A DNA stretch of 64,000 nucleotides from RUG11237 sp050874665 (GTDB lineage: Bacteria > Bacillota > Clostridia > Lachnospirales > Lachnospiraceae). The stretch lies in the NCBI GenBank assembly GCA_050874665.1, contig JBNMLC010000002.1:1-64000 (forward strand), in the 5' to 3' direction. The position numbers and the translations under genes were made by a program. Of the stretch, positions 26,832-36,432 are shown piece by piece (position 1 is the stretch's first letter; each line of letters opens with the position of its first letter). The notes beneath the pieces are model-generated. The model saw nothing but the letters and a program-made list of their open reading frames with translations. It made no database searches and had not been told where the DNA came from.

Positions 26832-27944
26832 ATGTATTGCAAATTGGTTAAAATAATTGAGGTTGCATTGCGGGTAACTAAGTGTGGAAAATTAATTTCC
26901 AAGATTGCGGAACAATTTATTGGAAAAAAGAAAGCATATGTAAACGGGGCAAGAAGTAAGATAGAACAGATGCATCATAAAATAGAGGCGGATTGTGTTG
27001 TAAAAGAACGTACATGGGAAAGGCAGTGTGATTTACAGATTATCATTCCTATGCACAACGCAACAAAGTACATAAAACAATGTATTGAGAGCATTTTGTT
27101 ACAAAAAACAAAGTATAAATACCAGATTATACTGGTGGATGATGGTTCTACTGATGATACCTATGAAAATGCAAAGAAGTATCTTTCCGATGAACGAGTG
27201 CAACTAATTACACAGAAAAATGCAGGAGCGGCAGCGGCAAGAAATACAGGACTAAAACATATCGTTGCAGACTTTATTATGTTTGTAGATATTGATGATG
27301 CATTAAAGCCAGATGCTATTGAGGTATTATTGGATAAAGCATATCAGGAAGAGGCACAAATCGTAGAAGGTGGATATGAGATTTTTGACACTAAGGTGCT
27401 TGCAAAAGAGTGCCATGAGAATGCTGTTTTGGAGGAACCATGTGGAGTTTTATGGGGTTTTCCGTGGGGTAAAATAATAAGTGCTTCGCTATTTCGAAAT
27501 ATTTCTTTTCCGGAAGGATATTGGTATGAAGATACCATTATGTCGTACTTGATATATCCTCGCAGCAAAAAAACAGTTACAATTGATAAGGTTGTATATT
27601 CCTACCGCAAAAATCCTAGTGGATTTTCACATATTAGTGGAAATAACAGTAAAATCTTAGATACATACTGGGTAATGGAAATAATGCTGCAGGATATGAA
27701 GAAACTGGATATTACACCTTGTCAAAGCATCTATGAACAATATTTAAAAAGTATTCTGACAGGCTGCAAGAGAATGATGTATATGAAAAAAGATATTCGA
27801 AAGGCAACGCTTTCAATGTATTCTGAGATGTTATGTTCGGATTGGAAGGATTATACCACACGAGATAAAAGAATGAAGGGATTTGAAAAAGCGGTAAGAA
27901 ATAATCAGTATCATGTTTGGAAAGTTATGGTTTTGTGTTTATAA
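26832..27944 (+). CDS. Glycosyltransferase family 2
   Basis: A 370-residue GT2 enzyme with a helical N-terminal extension of about 70 residues before LQIIIPMHNATKYIKQCIES. IILVDDGSTDDT follows, and the DXD equivalent is FVDIDDAL. A tyrosine/acidic WYEDTIM segment fits the catalytic base region. I chose the ATG at 26832, eight bases after GAGG; an earlier ATG at 26805 lies inside the preceding gene without a ribosome-binding site. Confidence 0.9.
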   Translation: MYCKLVKIIEVALRVTKCGKLISKIAEQFIGKKKAYVNGARSKIEQMHHKIEADCVVKERTWERQCDLQIIIPMHNATKYIKQCIESILLQKTKYKYQIILVDDGSTDDTYENAKKYLSDERVQLITQKNAGAAAARNTGLKHIVADFIMFVDIDDALKPDAIEVLLDKAYQEEAQIVEGGYEIFDTKVLAKECHENAVLEEPCGVLWGFPWGKIISASLFRNISFPEGYWYEDTIMSYLIYPRSKKTVTIDKVVYSYRKNPSGFSHISGNNSKILDTYWVMEIMLQDMKKLDITPCQSIYEQYLKSILTGCKRMMYMKKDIRKATLSMYSEMLCSDWKDYTTRDKRMKGFEKAVRNNQYHVWKVMVLCL

Positions 27945-27982
27945 AGACAAAAGAATTCAGAGGTTTTGGAAAGGAAAAAATT

Positions 27983-28864
27983 ATGGAAAATATGCATATA
28001 GCATTTTGTTGTGATAATGGATATATTATGCCAGCGAGTATTATGCTGGAATCTCTTATGAAGAATAATGAAAACAGGCATATTATAGCCCACACATTTT
28101 CGGATGATTTAGATGATACATCTATAAAAACTTTACAAGGGTTAATGGAAAAATATCAAGGGGAGCTGGTTGCTCATCAAGTACCGACAGAGGCAATTGA
28201 TATTATAAAGAAGGCACCTCTTGCCTGGGAATATCTTTCTATTACAACGTATTATCGGTTAATGTTACCTTACGTATTAGATGATACAGTGGAAAAAATT
28301 TTATATCTGGATTGCGATGTGATGGTTAGAAAAAATCTTACAAAATACTATGACTGTGATATAGCAGACAAATATGTTGCAGGAAGTCATGATATCGAAG
28401 AAGAACAGCATAGTCACCGGCTGAATTTGCCTTATTACATAAATGCAGGTGTCCTGGTTATGAACATTAAGGAAATTAAACAAAAATTTTCTATGGAAAA
28501 AATGTTGGAGGAAATGAATGGCTTAATGGCGCAGGGAAGCCTGCTTTGTGGAGATCAGGATATTATTAATATTTTGTTTGCCCAGAGGATCTATCTTTTA
28601 GAGGATGCTTTTAATTACCAGCATGGTATTCATAAGAAGTATGTTTTAAAGCATAAGGATGAAGTGAAGAACGCAGCAGTAGTACATTTTATTACTGCAG
28701 ATAAACCGTGGTTTTCTGCGTATGTATTTCCATATACAAGAGAATATTATCACTATTTGAAAAAGTACTTTAATATAGGCAAAAAGGTGAAATATTGGAT
28801 TTCGAAACCGGCAGGAATGCTTAAAGTTTTGAAAAAGCATAAGGATTATATGTCAGTAAAATAG
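27983..28864 (+). CDS. Glycosyltransferase family 8
   Basis: This 293-residue enzyme has the GT8 layout of LgtC/RfaI-type galactosyl- or glucosyltransferases. IAFCCDNGYIMPASIMLESL opens the domain, ILYLDCDVMVRKNL carries the DXD motif, and YINAGVLVMNIKEI and GDQDIINILF are family motifs. A conserved histidine (VHFITADKPW) follows. The ATG at 27983 follows GGAAAGGA; an upstream ATG at 27917 would overlap the previous gene. Confidence 0.92.
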   Translation: MENMHIAFCCDNGYIMPASIMLESLMKNNENRHIIAHTFSDDLDDTSIKTLQGLMEKYQGELVAHQVPTEAIDIIKKAPLAWEYLSITTYYRLMLPYVLDDTVEKILYLDCDVMVRKNLTKYYDCDIADKYVAGSHDIEEEQHSHRLNLPYYINAGVLVMNIKEIKQKFSMEKMLEEMNGLMAQGSLLCGDQDIINILFAQRIYLLEDAFNYQHGIHKKYVLKHKDEVKNAAVVHFITADKPWFSAYVFPYTREYYHYLKKYFNIGKKVKYWISKPAGMLKVLKKHKDYMSVK

Positions 28865-28924
28865 GGAACTGTTGTTTTAGATAAGTGATATTCATAGGAA
28901 GAAAAATAGGGAGGACGACCTAAA

Positions 28925-30457
28925 GTGGCACGAACAAAAAATAGTATAAAAAATATTGTATTTGCATTAGGCTTGCAAGGTGTTAACATAATGGCGAATT
29001 TCGTTATTCGAACTATTATGATACGACGGCTTGGTATGCAGGCAACTAGTTTAAATGGTCTTTTTACGGAGGTACTTGCTGCACTTTCTATGGCAGAAAT
29101 GGGAGTAGGGACAGCGATTGTTTATAATCTTTATAAGCCTTTGGCAGAAAATGATCATAAAAAAGTACGCCAGTTGATGGGAATGTTTAAGAGTGCATAT
29201 AGAGTCATTGCGTTGGCGACTTTTGTGATTGGCTTAGCACTTTGTCCCTGGATTCACTATATGGTGAAATCTATTGATTATTCGTTAAATTATATTAGAG
29301 TGGTATATATGTTATTTGTGGTAGACTTATCTATGTCCTACCTGTTTTCGTACAAAGTTTCCTTAATGAATGCGGATCAGAAAAATCATATTCAATCCAA
29401 AATTAATATGATTTTGAAACCCGTTGAAGTAGTTATTAAAGTTGCAGCGATACTCATCACAAATAATTTTGTGATATATCTCTTATTTTCTGTATTGGTA
29501 ACAATTTTAGGGAATATGGTACGTTCTTATGTGGTGGATAAGTATTATCCGTGGCTCGAAAAAAATGAAGATGTGCTTCCGAAGGAAGAGAGAAAAGAAG
29601 TTTTTGCAAATATTAAAAATTTATTTATCAAAACGCTATCGGGCAAGATAACAAGTTCTACAGATAATATCCTGATTTCCATATTAGTAGATACGTTACA
29701 AGTAGGGTATTATACGAATTATTCACTTCCAATGGGGGTGTTTAGACAATTGGCTAATCAGGTAGCTTATGGTGGGGTTAGTGCAAGTTTAGGCAACTTA
29801 TTAGTTACAGAGAGCAAACAAAAGTGTGCAAACGTTTTTTATCGATTGGAATATTTGTTTTTCGTGATGGCTTCTTTAGCATCTGTTTGTATTTATTGTT
29901 GTATTACTCCTTTTATTCTTGTATGGTTAAAGTCGGATGAATTTTTGCTTGGCAATCAGGTGGTTTTTATTTGCTGTTTAAATCTTTTTATGGAGATAGT
30001 AAACAGACCTCTTTGGTCAATCATGGAGGTTTCCGGACTCTTTAAATATGATAAATATGTTTCCATTGCAGGTTCTGTAGTTAACCTTGTGGTTTCCGTT
30101 ATTTTAGGAATGAAATGGGGAATGGTAGGAATTTTTATAGGTACATTTATGACCTATATGGTTCAATCTGTTTTAAAGACAGCTTTATTATTTCGCATGC
30201 GTCTGGAACAAAGTCCGTTAAAACAGTATATACTAATGATATGCATGTGTATTGGAATGTTATTACAAATGTTTATAGCGAACACGTTATGTAATAAATT
30301 GGTAGTGGAAAATCACATGCTCGCATTTATCGTATATGGATTAATTTCAGCAGGTACGGTGGGAATTACTACGCTAATTTGTACTTTCTTTACAGATTCG
30401 TTTAAATATTATTTCCAGATGATAAAAAATATACTTCTTCATACTTTTAAAAAATAA
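28925..30457 (+). CDS. Wzx-like polysaccharide flippase
   Basis: This 510-residue protein has 12 to 14 hydrophobic segments and the MATE/MOP-type arrangement of lipid-linked oligosaccharide flippases. The N-terminus has SIKNIVFALGLQGVNIMANFVIRTIMIRRLG, and a KTLSGKITSSTDNILIS segment marks the start of the second half. It would move the finished repeat unit across the membrane for the Wzy-like polymerase. The start is a GTG behind GGGAGGACG. Confidence 0.88.
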   Translation: MARTKNSIKNIVFALGLQGVNIMANFVIRTIMIRRLGMQATSLNGLFTEVLAALSMAEMGVGTAIVYNLYKPLAENDHKKVRQLMGMFKSAYRVIALATFVIGLALCPWIHYMVKSIDYSLNYIRVVYMLFVVDLSMSYLFSYKVSLMNADQKNHIQSKINMILKPVEVVIKVAAILITNNFVIYLLFSVLVTILGNMVRSYVVDKYYPWLEKNEDVLPKEERKEVFANIKNLFIKTLSGKITSSTDNILISILVDTLQVGYYTNYSLPMGVFRQLANQVAYGGVSASLGNLLVTESKQKCANVFYRLEYLFFVMASLASVCIYCCITPFILVWLKSDEFLLGNQVVFICCLNLFMEIVNRPLWSIMEVSGLFKYDKYVSIAGSVVNLVVSVILGMKWGMVGIFIGTFMTYMVQSVLKTALLFRMRLEQSPLKQYILMICMCIGMLLQMFIANTLCNKLVVENHMLAFIVYGLISAGTVGITTLICTFFTDSFKYYFQMIKNILLHTFKK

Positions 30458-30553
30458 AGAAAAAGTATTTTGATATTGTTAAAATAATTATTAGAAATAA
30501 CAAATTATAAAACAATATATGAAAAGGGGAACAATAAGAAGGGAGAAAAATTA

Positions 30554-31570
30554 ATGAAACAGGAAAAGATACAAATTAGCGTCATAATCCCTGTGTATAA
30601 TGGAGAAAAATATGTTGCCTCTTGTATCGAAACATTGCAAAAGCAAACAATGAATACAGGATTTGAGTTAATTTTTATAGATGACGGCTCTAAGGATAGG
30701 ACATTGGAAATTATTCGCAAGTATGCGGAAAAAGACAATAGAATCCGTTTCTTTTCTCAAAAAAACAAAGGAGTTTCCGCAGCCAGAAATCTTGGAGTAA
30801 GTAATTCCATAGGAGAATGGATTGTTTTTGTTGATGTTGATGATGAAATAGCACCAGAATACCTTCAAGATATCAGTGAGGAAATAGAAAAAAATCCGTC
30901 AATTCCAGTTTTTATATACGCGAGACATTATGTAGAAAAAAACAGTAAAACGATAGATACTACAAAATTTACAAGAAAAGAACTGGTTTTTTCATTATTA
31001 ACAGAAGAACCTATTAAAGAATTGGGCACAGATTTCCTGCTGTTTGCCGTATGGAGCAGGGCATATAAAAAATCTTTTTTAATAGATAATGATATTGCGT
31101 TTGTGGAGGGACTAAGATGGGCTGAAGATTTAATTTTTCAGTGCCGAATTTATCAATGTGCGCAGGAAATCAAATTTGTCTATCGAGGATACTACCGTTA
31201 TGTGCAAAACAGTGATTCAACCATACATCGTTCGAGAAAAGATGATATAGAAACAATAAAAAAAATACAATGGGAAATGCAGCAGGCACTGCTTCCAATT
31301 TGGGAAGATAAGAATATCAAAAAGGCCTACTATCAAAGTATACTGAATGGCTGGCTGATAGCAATTTCCAGCGAAATAAGTGCATGGAAACAGGAAGAGA
31401 GTTTCGGCACAGAATATACGCATTTAAAAAGAATTTTGAAAGAAAGTTCTTGGAAAGAAGTCAACGAGAATATCAATAAAAACAATTTAACGAAAAAAGT
31501 GAGATTTAAATTGTTTTTACTGAGAAGATTACCAATGATTTATTTAGCAATCTTAAGACAAAAACAGTAA
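30554..31570 (+). CDS. Glycosyltransferase family 2
   Basis: A 338-residue GT2 enzyme: SVIIPVYNGEKYVASCIETL, then FIDDGSKDRTLEI, the invariant GVSAARNLGV and the DXD-like FVDVDDEI. An acidic GLRWAEDLIFQ region follows where the catalytic base is expected. Its basic C-terminus may dock it to the membrane. A 96-base gap lies upstream, longer than most in this operon, but no strong promoter was seen there. Confidence 0.92.
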   Translation: MKQEKIQISVIIPVYNGEKYVASCIETLQKQTMNTGFELIFIDDGSKDRTLEIIRKYAEKDNRIRFFSQKNKGVSAARNLGVSNSIGEWIVFVDVDDEIAPEYLQDISEEIEKNPSIPVFIYARHYVEKNSKTIDTTKFTRKELVFSLLTEEPIKELGTDFLLFAVWSRAYKKSFLIDNDIAFVEGLRWAEDLIFQCRIYQCAQEIKFVYRGYYRYVQNSDSTIHRSRKDDIETIKKIQWEMQQALLPIWEDKNIKKAYYQSILNGWLIAISSEISAWKQEESFGTEYTHLKRILKESSWKEVNENINKNNLTKKVRFKLFLLRRLPMIYLAILRQKQ

Positions 31571-31627
31571 ATTGATTGTGAAGTTTGGGTATTGTGAAAA
31601 CAAAAAATATAAGGTAAAATTTAGTAA

Positions 31628-32722
31628 ATGAATCATTTGGGTATGGTGGCTGCGATGGAACAAGAGCAATATAAGTTTGATGTAAAAATTTCAAGAATTA
31701 TCAAAGGAATTACCATTATGATAATGGTATTCCACCATTTATTTGCAAACGCAGAATGGCTGGTAGAGGGAAATTATTTTATTTCAATTCCAATGAGAGA
31801 ACATTCCTTAGAGTATTATATTGCTATATATGGAAAAATCTGTATTTCCATCTATGCATTTCTTTCAGGATATGGATGGTATGCAAGCTATCAATGTAAA
31901 AAAACAAAATGCTTTACGCTTGTGAAAAGAGTATTGATGGTATTGACGCATTGGTGGTTGATTGTGTTGCTGTGTTTTCTTCCGTTAGCTTTCATGAGTG
32001 GGCAGCAAACGGATTGGAGGATGCTGCGGAACAATTTGTTGTTGGTGGAGCATACATGGTGTCCATTTGCTGATTATCTGTTATTTTATGTCACTGCCAT
32101 CATTTCTTTTCCGATGATTTATCGGGTGTTAAAGAAAATCAATAAGCCATTATTCTTTTTTATAGGAACTCCTTTGATAGGAATGATATTGCGAAAATTT
32201 GTATCCTATACGCTTCCTGCAGGTATGTTATATCAGCTAGTGTATTTTTATTTGTTATATATACCTTATATAGTAGCTGGGAGCTGTGTATATCAAAGTG
32301 GTGTATTTTTTACAATTCACAAGTGGCTGCGTGAAAAGAAATGGAATAAGACATGGATTAAAGTTGTATTATTATTTCTTTCTGTTCCTCTACGTTGGGT
32401 GACAGGGAATAGGCTTGTATTGGATTCTTTTTTAGCTACCTATGTAGTGTTTTTACTTGTGGAATTAATACAAGGAAGGGAAGGAAAAAAATTTTTTCGA
32501 GGAATGGACTTTTTAGGCAGACACAGTACAAATATATGGTTTTTACATGCGGCATTCTTCTTTTCCTTTGCAGAATACACACAGTGGATTATTTATTTGC
32601 CGCGTATACCTTTAGTGATAATGTTGTGGTGTATTATATTGTGCTTACCAGTTTCTTGGCTAATTAACCTGTTGCATGATAAGATTTTTGCTTTATGGGA
32701 AAGACAAATTAAGGGATCATAA
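31628..32722 (+). CDS. Acyltransferase family 3 membrane protein
   Basis: This 364-residue protein has about ten membrane segments. KGITIMIMVFHHLFA matches the conserved first helix of acyltransferase-3 enzymes, and an AFLSGYGWY stretch is present. It is the third such gene in the operon. The start is uncertain: ATG 31628 follows a weak AAGG site, and ATG 31655 is also possible. It probably adds an acyl group to the polymer on the outer side of the membrane. Confidence 0.83.
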   Translation: MNHLGMVAAMEQEQYKFDVKISRIIKGITIMIMVFHHLFANAEWLVEGNYFISIPMREHSLEYYIAIYGKICISIYAFLSGYGWYASYQCKKTKCFTLVKRVLMVLTHWWLIVLLCFLPLAFMSGQQTDWRMLRNNLLLVEHTWCPFADYLLFYVTAIISFPMIYRVLKKINKPLFFFIGTPLIGMILRKFVSYTLPAGMLYQLVYFYLLYIPYIVAGSCVYQSGVFFTIHKWLREKKWNKTWIKVVLLFLSVPLRWVTGNRLVLDSFLATYVVFLLVELIQGREGKKFFRGMDFLGRHSTNIWFLHAAFFFSFAEYTQWIIYLPRIPLVIMLWCIILCLPVSWLINLLHDKIFALWERQIKGS

Positions 32723-32750
32723 AAATCCGGTGGTATTGGAGGAAGGGTAT

Positions 32751-35700
32751 ATGAAAAAGAAAATAATTTTATTGGGATTTATATTTGTAATGGTAATTAC
32801 AAATATAAATTGGCTGAGCGTTTATGCAAAAGAAAACTTTACTTCATTAAATCCTGTAATAGATGTTGGAGATGAAATATATGTCCAACATGATGAGGAT
32901 AACCAGGATATATATGATTTAAAGAAATCTGGAACGGGAACTACAATCGTGTATAAAACAATGCTGGTCAAATTTACAGCAGATAAGGCATGGACGAGAG
33001 ATGGAAAATATATTGATAATGTTTCTAGTGTACCGCATGGAGCTACTGCACCCGAGGATTATATAGCAGTTAAGCCGGGAGAAGAATATTTTATAAAAAC
33101 CTATGGTGTTGCCATAACAGAGGGAATATGGTATGTTCCTGTATTATTTTTGGATAATAATGATAAGGTAATATCAGATGTATTAACAGCTCAATTTAGC
33201 AAAAGTAAAGCAGGTGTAACGATTACAGTTCCTGAAAATGCAACTAAGATGCATTTTACCATGTATAATCACCAGAATTTTACCTTACAGAAGGTCTTAT
33301 ATCTGACAGACAAAGAGTTTGACAATCTTCCGGTCAATAAGACAGAACTTGAAGAAGAGATAAAACAAAAATATGAGGAGTATGAAAAGGATAAGACCGT
33401 ATATAAAATTCCTAAGAAGGCTTATATAACCTTTGTGAATGATGATACCTGGGGCTCTATTGATGAATATGCACAATTGTTTACGGAAAAAAATATTCCG
33501 TTAGTTCTTGCTACAATTCCGGAATTATTAATTGAAAATGCGTCCTCTCAGAAAGAAACCAGATTAGATGTTGTAAGGAGAGTAGAAGCTTCGGGAGGAG
33601 AAATTTTAGCTCACAATAGCAGTGTATTAACTAAGGAAGATTTTGCCGATTATAATAAGATGTATTCCTGCTTTGTAAGAACAAAACAATTATTTAATTA
33701 TTATGGATTAAATGTGAACGGTATTATTTTATCAGGTGGAACAGGACAGATAGCCGGAGCACAGGAATCAGAGGAATGGGCCAGTTCCATTTACAGCTAT
33801 TCTGACTTGTATGGGGTACAATATAAGAAAAAAGAAATTGCTTTAGATTCCGTATATTATCACGGAAGGGGAAATCTGGGGAATTATGGTAATGATTTGG
33901 ACAGAATAAAACAAGAAATTGACAAAGCAATTGAAAATCCTACCTGGGTTGTATTTTATTTTCACGCATATAATGAAATAGATAAAGATGTGTTAGAACA
34001 AGTTCTTGACTATGTAAATTCAAAAAGCGAAGAAGAATTAGAAGTAGTTACTTACAAAGAAATGTATGAAAAAAATGCAGCAAAGGAATCGGATATTATC
34101 AATACCAAAGCGACTTACTATGTTTCTGCAACAGGTACATCTAAAACGGGAACAGATGAAGATAATCCGATGTCTTATGAGACTGCAAAAAGTAAAACAT
34201 ATAGAAGTGGTGATACAATTCTTCTAAAAAAAGGTGATACTTTTTACGGAACATTTAATCCGAATGTCCTTAAGATTGATGATAAAGTCACAACGATTTC
34301 CAGTTATGGAGAAGGCGAGCTGCCTAATATAAGCGGATATAAAATAGCAGATTCACAGGAGTCATGGCAATTACATTCGGAAGGAATTTATAAGATAAAT
34401 TTAACAGATACACAATTTTTTTCCGGCCTTACATCAACAGATGGAAATAGTACCAATATCGGATTTTTAGAAGATAAAACAGGAACCAAGTATTTTAGCA
34501 AAAAAGGCAGCTTAAGTGAATTAGAAAATGAATATGATTTTTATTGTGATGAAACATATTTGTATATAAAATCGGATACGAACCCCTATGACAGACTAGG
34601 CGAACTTAAGTTAGCAACAAAAACTAATTTATTTATCCTGCATTCTAACATGAAAATTGAAGATATAAAATTTTCGGGTACGGGTGCTCACGGATTGGTT
34701 GGTTCTGATGAAAGTACGGAAAATGTGGAGATTTCTAATAATATTATAGAAAATATTGGTGGAAGTTATTTGCGAGGAACCACAAGATATGGAAACGGAA
34801 TAGAGTTTTATGCCACAAATGCTTCTGATGTTACAGTAAAAAATAATATCTTCAGAAATATTTATGATGTTGGTTTTACAATGCAGGGGAACAAAGGGTC
34901 AGGAAAAAATGTTGTGGTAGAGGGGAATGTTTTTGTAGGAAACTCCCATGATTCGGAAATATGGGAGAGTGATTCAGCGACAGGAATAGAAAGCTATGAA
35001 TTTACCAAAAATATTTCTGTTAACTCAGGACGTGGCTGGGGTTACGATGCACGTCCTGATAAATATGCATCGGCACATATACTATTTTGGGCATATTTAA
35101 TAGAAAATACGGATATCTATTTTCATGATAATATTGTTTATAATCCACGTAGATTGTATTTTATAGAACAAACCAATGGAACAAATATATTCTTTAAAGA
35201 AAAAAATTATATCAAATCTGATTATAATACCTATTTCATGGCAGAGGATGCGAAGATTTTCCGAGATTCCTATCAAGTATCGGAAAAGGAGGTCTTTGTA
35301 TCTGAATACAAAAAGGATAACCACTCTGTTTTTTCGCAGATCGAACCAGAGGAAAATATAATAAAGATATCTACGGAAACGGATCAGATTAGTGAAATAA
35401 AGAAAATGTTTGAAGTATCAGAACCAGAGCCAACGGTTACGCTAGAACCAACGGTGGTATCAACACCTCTGCCAACAGAGGAACCAACAGCATTACCAAC
35501 GCCTCTGCCAACAGAGGAGCCAACAGAGAAGCCAACAGAGGAACCAACGGTAGTACCAAGTCCAGTGCCTACAAAAGAGCCGACCGTGACACCGAGTCCT
35601 ACGATTACAGAGGAACCAATAGTAACGGCGTATCCCACAATCACAAAAGAAGTTACGGTGACACCAACTTCGATAGTTATCAATGTGGCGACAGTAACGG

Positions 35701-36380
35701 CTGTTCCAACGCCTACATATATGCCAGTGGTATCAGATACACCAACGCAGATACTACAGCCGACATTAACTCCATTAGTAGGAGAGATCATTCCAAAAGA
35801 AGGAGAAATCCTTACAGATAAAAAAACGAAAGCTGTTTATACAGTGACCAAAGCCGGAGTGACGAAGGGAACTGTGATGTATACAAGGCCAACCAATAGG
35901 AATATGACCACAGTTTCTGTTCCTAAGACAGTTGCAATCGACGGAATTACCTATAAGGTTACAGCCGTAGCACCGGCAGCATTTAAAAATTGTAAGAGAT
36001 TAAAAAAGGCCACCATCGGGGGAAATGTAACAATTATTGGTGATATGGCGTTTGGCGGATGTAGCAGGCTGAAAACCGTAAATCTTGGAAATAGTGTGAA
36101 TACAATTGGGAATAAGGCATTTTACAAATGTAGTGCTCTTACAAAGATAACGATTCCATCTAAGGTTACCAGGATTGGAAAATTGACGTTTTATCATTGC
36201 AAAAAACTAAAACATATCACGATTAAAACTACGAAACTCACTAGCAAAAGAGTAGGAAGTAAAGCATTTGAGGGAATTTATCCGGAAGCAGTTATCAGAG
36301 TGCCGAAAGGAAAGTTAGAATCGTATAGAAAACTGTTAAAAGCTCGAGGAGTCAGCTCAAAAGCTAAAATCAAGGAATAA
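32751..36380 (+). CDS. Large secreted deacetylase-like/beta-helix/LRR protein
   Basis: The 1209-residue protein starts with a signal peptide (MKKKIILLGFIFVMVI, cut near VYA). A lectin-like N-terminal part is followed, at about 221-441, by a NodB polysaccharide-deacetylase-like fold. Its FVNDDTWG keeps an acidic pair, but AHN replaces the metal-binding HxxxH. A right-handed beta-helix (about 456-820) follows, typical of polysaccharide lyases. Then come a Pro/Thr/Glu repeat linker (about 890-1010) and BspA-type leucine-rich repeats (about 1017-1185). The ATG at 32751 has GGAGG. As last gene of the operon it probably binds, trims or anchors the polymer outside the cell. Confidence 0.82.
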   Translation: MKKKIILLGFIFVMVITNINWLSVYAKENFTSLNPVIDVGDEIYVQHDEDNQDIYDLKKSGTGTTIVYKTMLVKFTADKAWTRDGKYIDNVSSVPHGATAPEDYIAVKPGEEYFIKTYGVAITEGIWYVPVLFLDNNDKVISDVLTAQFSKSKAGVTITVPENATKMHFTMYNHQNFTLQKVLYLTDKEFDNLPVNKTELEEEIKQKYEEYEKDKTVYKIPKKAYITFVNDDTWGSIDEYAQLFTEKNIPLVLATIPELLIENASSQKETRLDVVRRVEASGGEILAHNSSVLTKEDFADYNKMYSCFVRTKQLFNYYGLNVNGIILSGGTGQIAGAQESEEWASSIYSYSDLYGVQYKKKEIALDSVYYHGRGNLGNYGNDLDRIKQEIDKAIENPTWVVFYFHAYNEIDKDVLEQVLDYVNSKSEEELEVVTYKEMYEKNAAKESDIINTKATYYVSATGTSKTGTDEDNPMSYETAKSKTYRSGDTILLKKGDTFYGTFNPNVLKIDDKVTTISSYGEGELPNISGYKIADSQESWQLHSEGIYKINLTDTQFFSGLTSTDGNSTNIGFLEDKTGTKYFSKKGSLSELENEYDFYCDETYLYIKSDTNPYDRLGELKLATKTNLFILHSNMKIEDIKFSGTGAHGLVGSDESTENVEISNNIIENIGGSYLRGTTRYGNGIEFYATNASDVTVKNNIFRNIYDVGFTMQGNKGSGKNVVVEGNVFVGNSHDSEIWESDSATGIESYEFTKNISVNSGRGWGYDARPDKYASAHILFWAYLIENTDIYFHDNIVYNPRRLYFIEQTNGTNIFFKEKNYIKSDYNTYFMAEDAKIFRDSYQVSEKEVFVSEYKKDNHSVFSQIEPEENIIKISTETDQISEIKKMFEVSEPEPTVTLEPTVVSTPLPTEEPTALPTPLPTEEPTEKPTEEPTVVPSPVPTKEPTVTPSPTITEEPIVTAYPTITKEVTVTPTSIVINVATVTAVPTPTYMPVVSDTPTQILQPTLTPLVGEIIPKEGEILTDKKTKAVYTVTKAGVTKGTVMYTRPTNRNMTTVSVPKTVAIDGITYKVTAVAPAAFKNCKRLKKATIGGNVTIIGDMAFGGCSRLKTVNLGNSVNTIGNKAFYKCSALTKITIPSKVTRIGKLTFYHCKKLKHITIKTTKLTSKRVGSKAFEGIYPEAVIRVPKGKLESYRKLLKARGVSSKAKIKE

Positions 36381-36385
36381 AGTGG

Positions 36386-36422
36386 AAAACACCTGTCAAA
36401 ATAAGTTTGACAGGTGTTTTTT
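36386..36422. terminator. Bidirectional terminator closing the exopolysaccharide operon
   Basis: AAAACACCTGTCAAA and TTTGACAGGTGTTTT form a perfect 15-base stem with a five-base loop. A and T runs flank it, so it can also serve the convergent minus-strand gene. Confidence 0.93.
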
Positions 36423-36432
36423 GCGTTGCTTA

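Noticed and set aside
35411..35770. Repetitive DNA that could be read as a satellite or CRISPR-like array
   Set aside because: The repeats are short, in frame and encode a Pro/Thr/Glu linker; there are no evenly spaced unique spacers.
35384..35791. 135-codon minus-strand frame rich in Val and Gly
   Set aside because: It is antisense to the Pro/Thr/Glu repeat linker of the secreted protein and its regular composition only mirrors those repeats.
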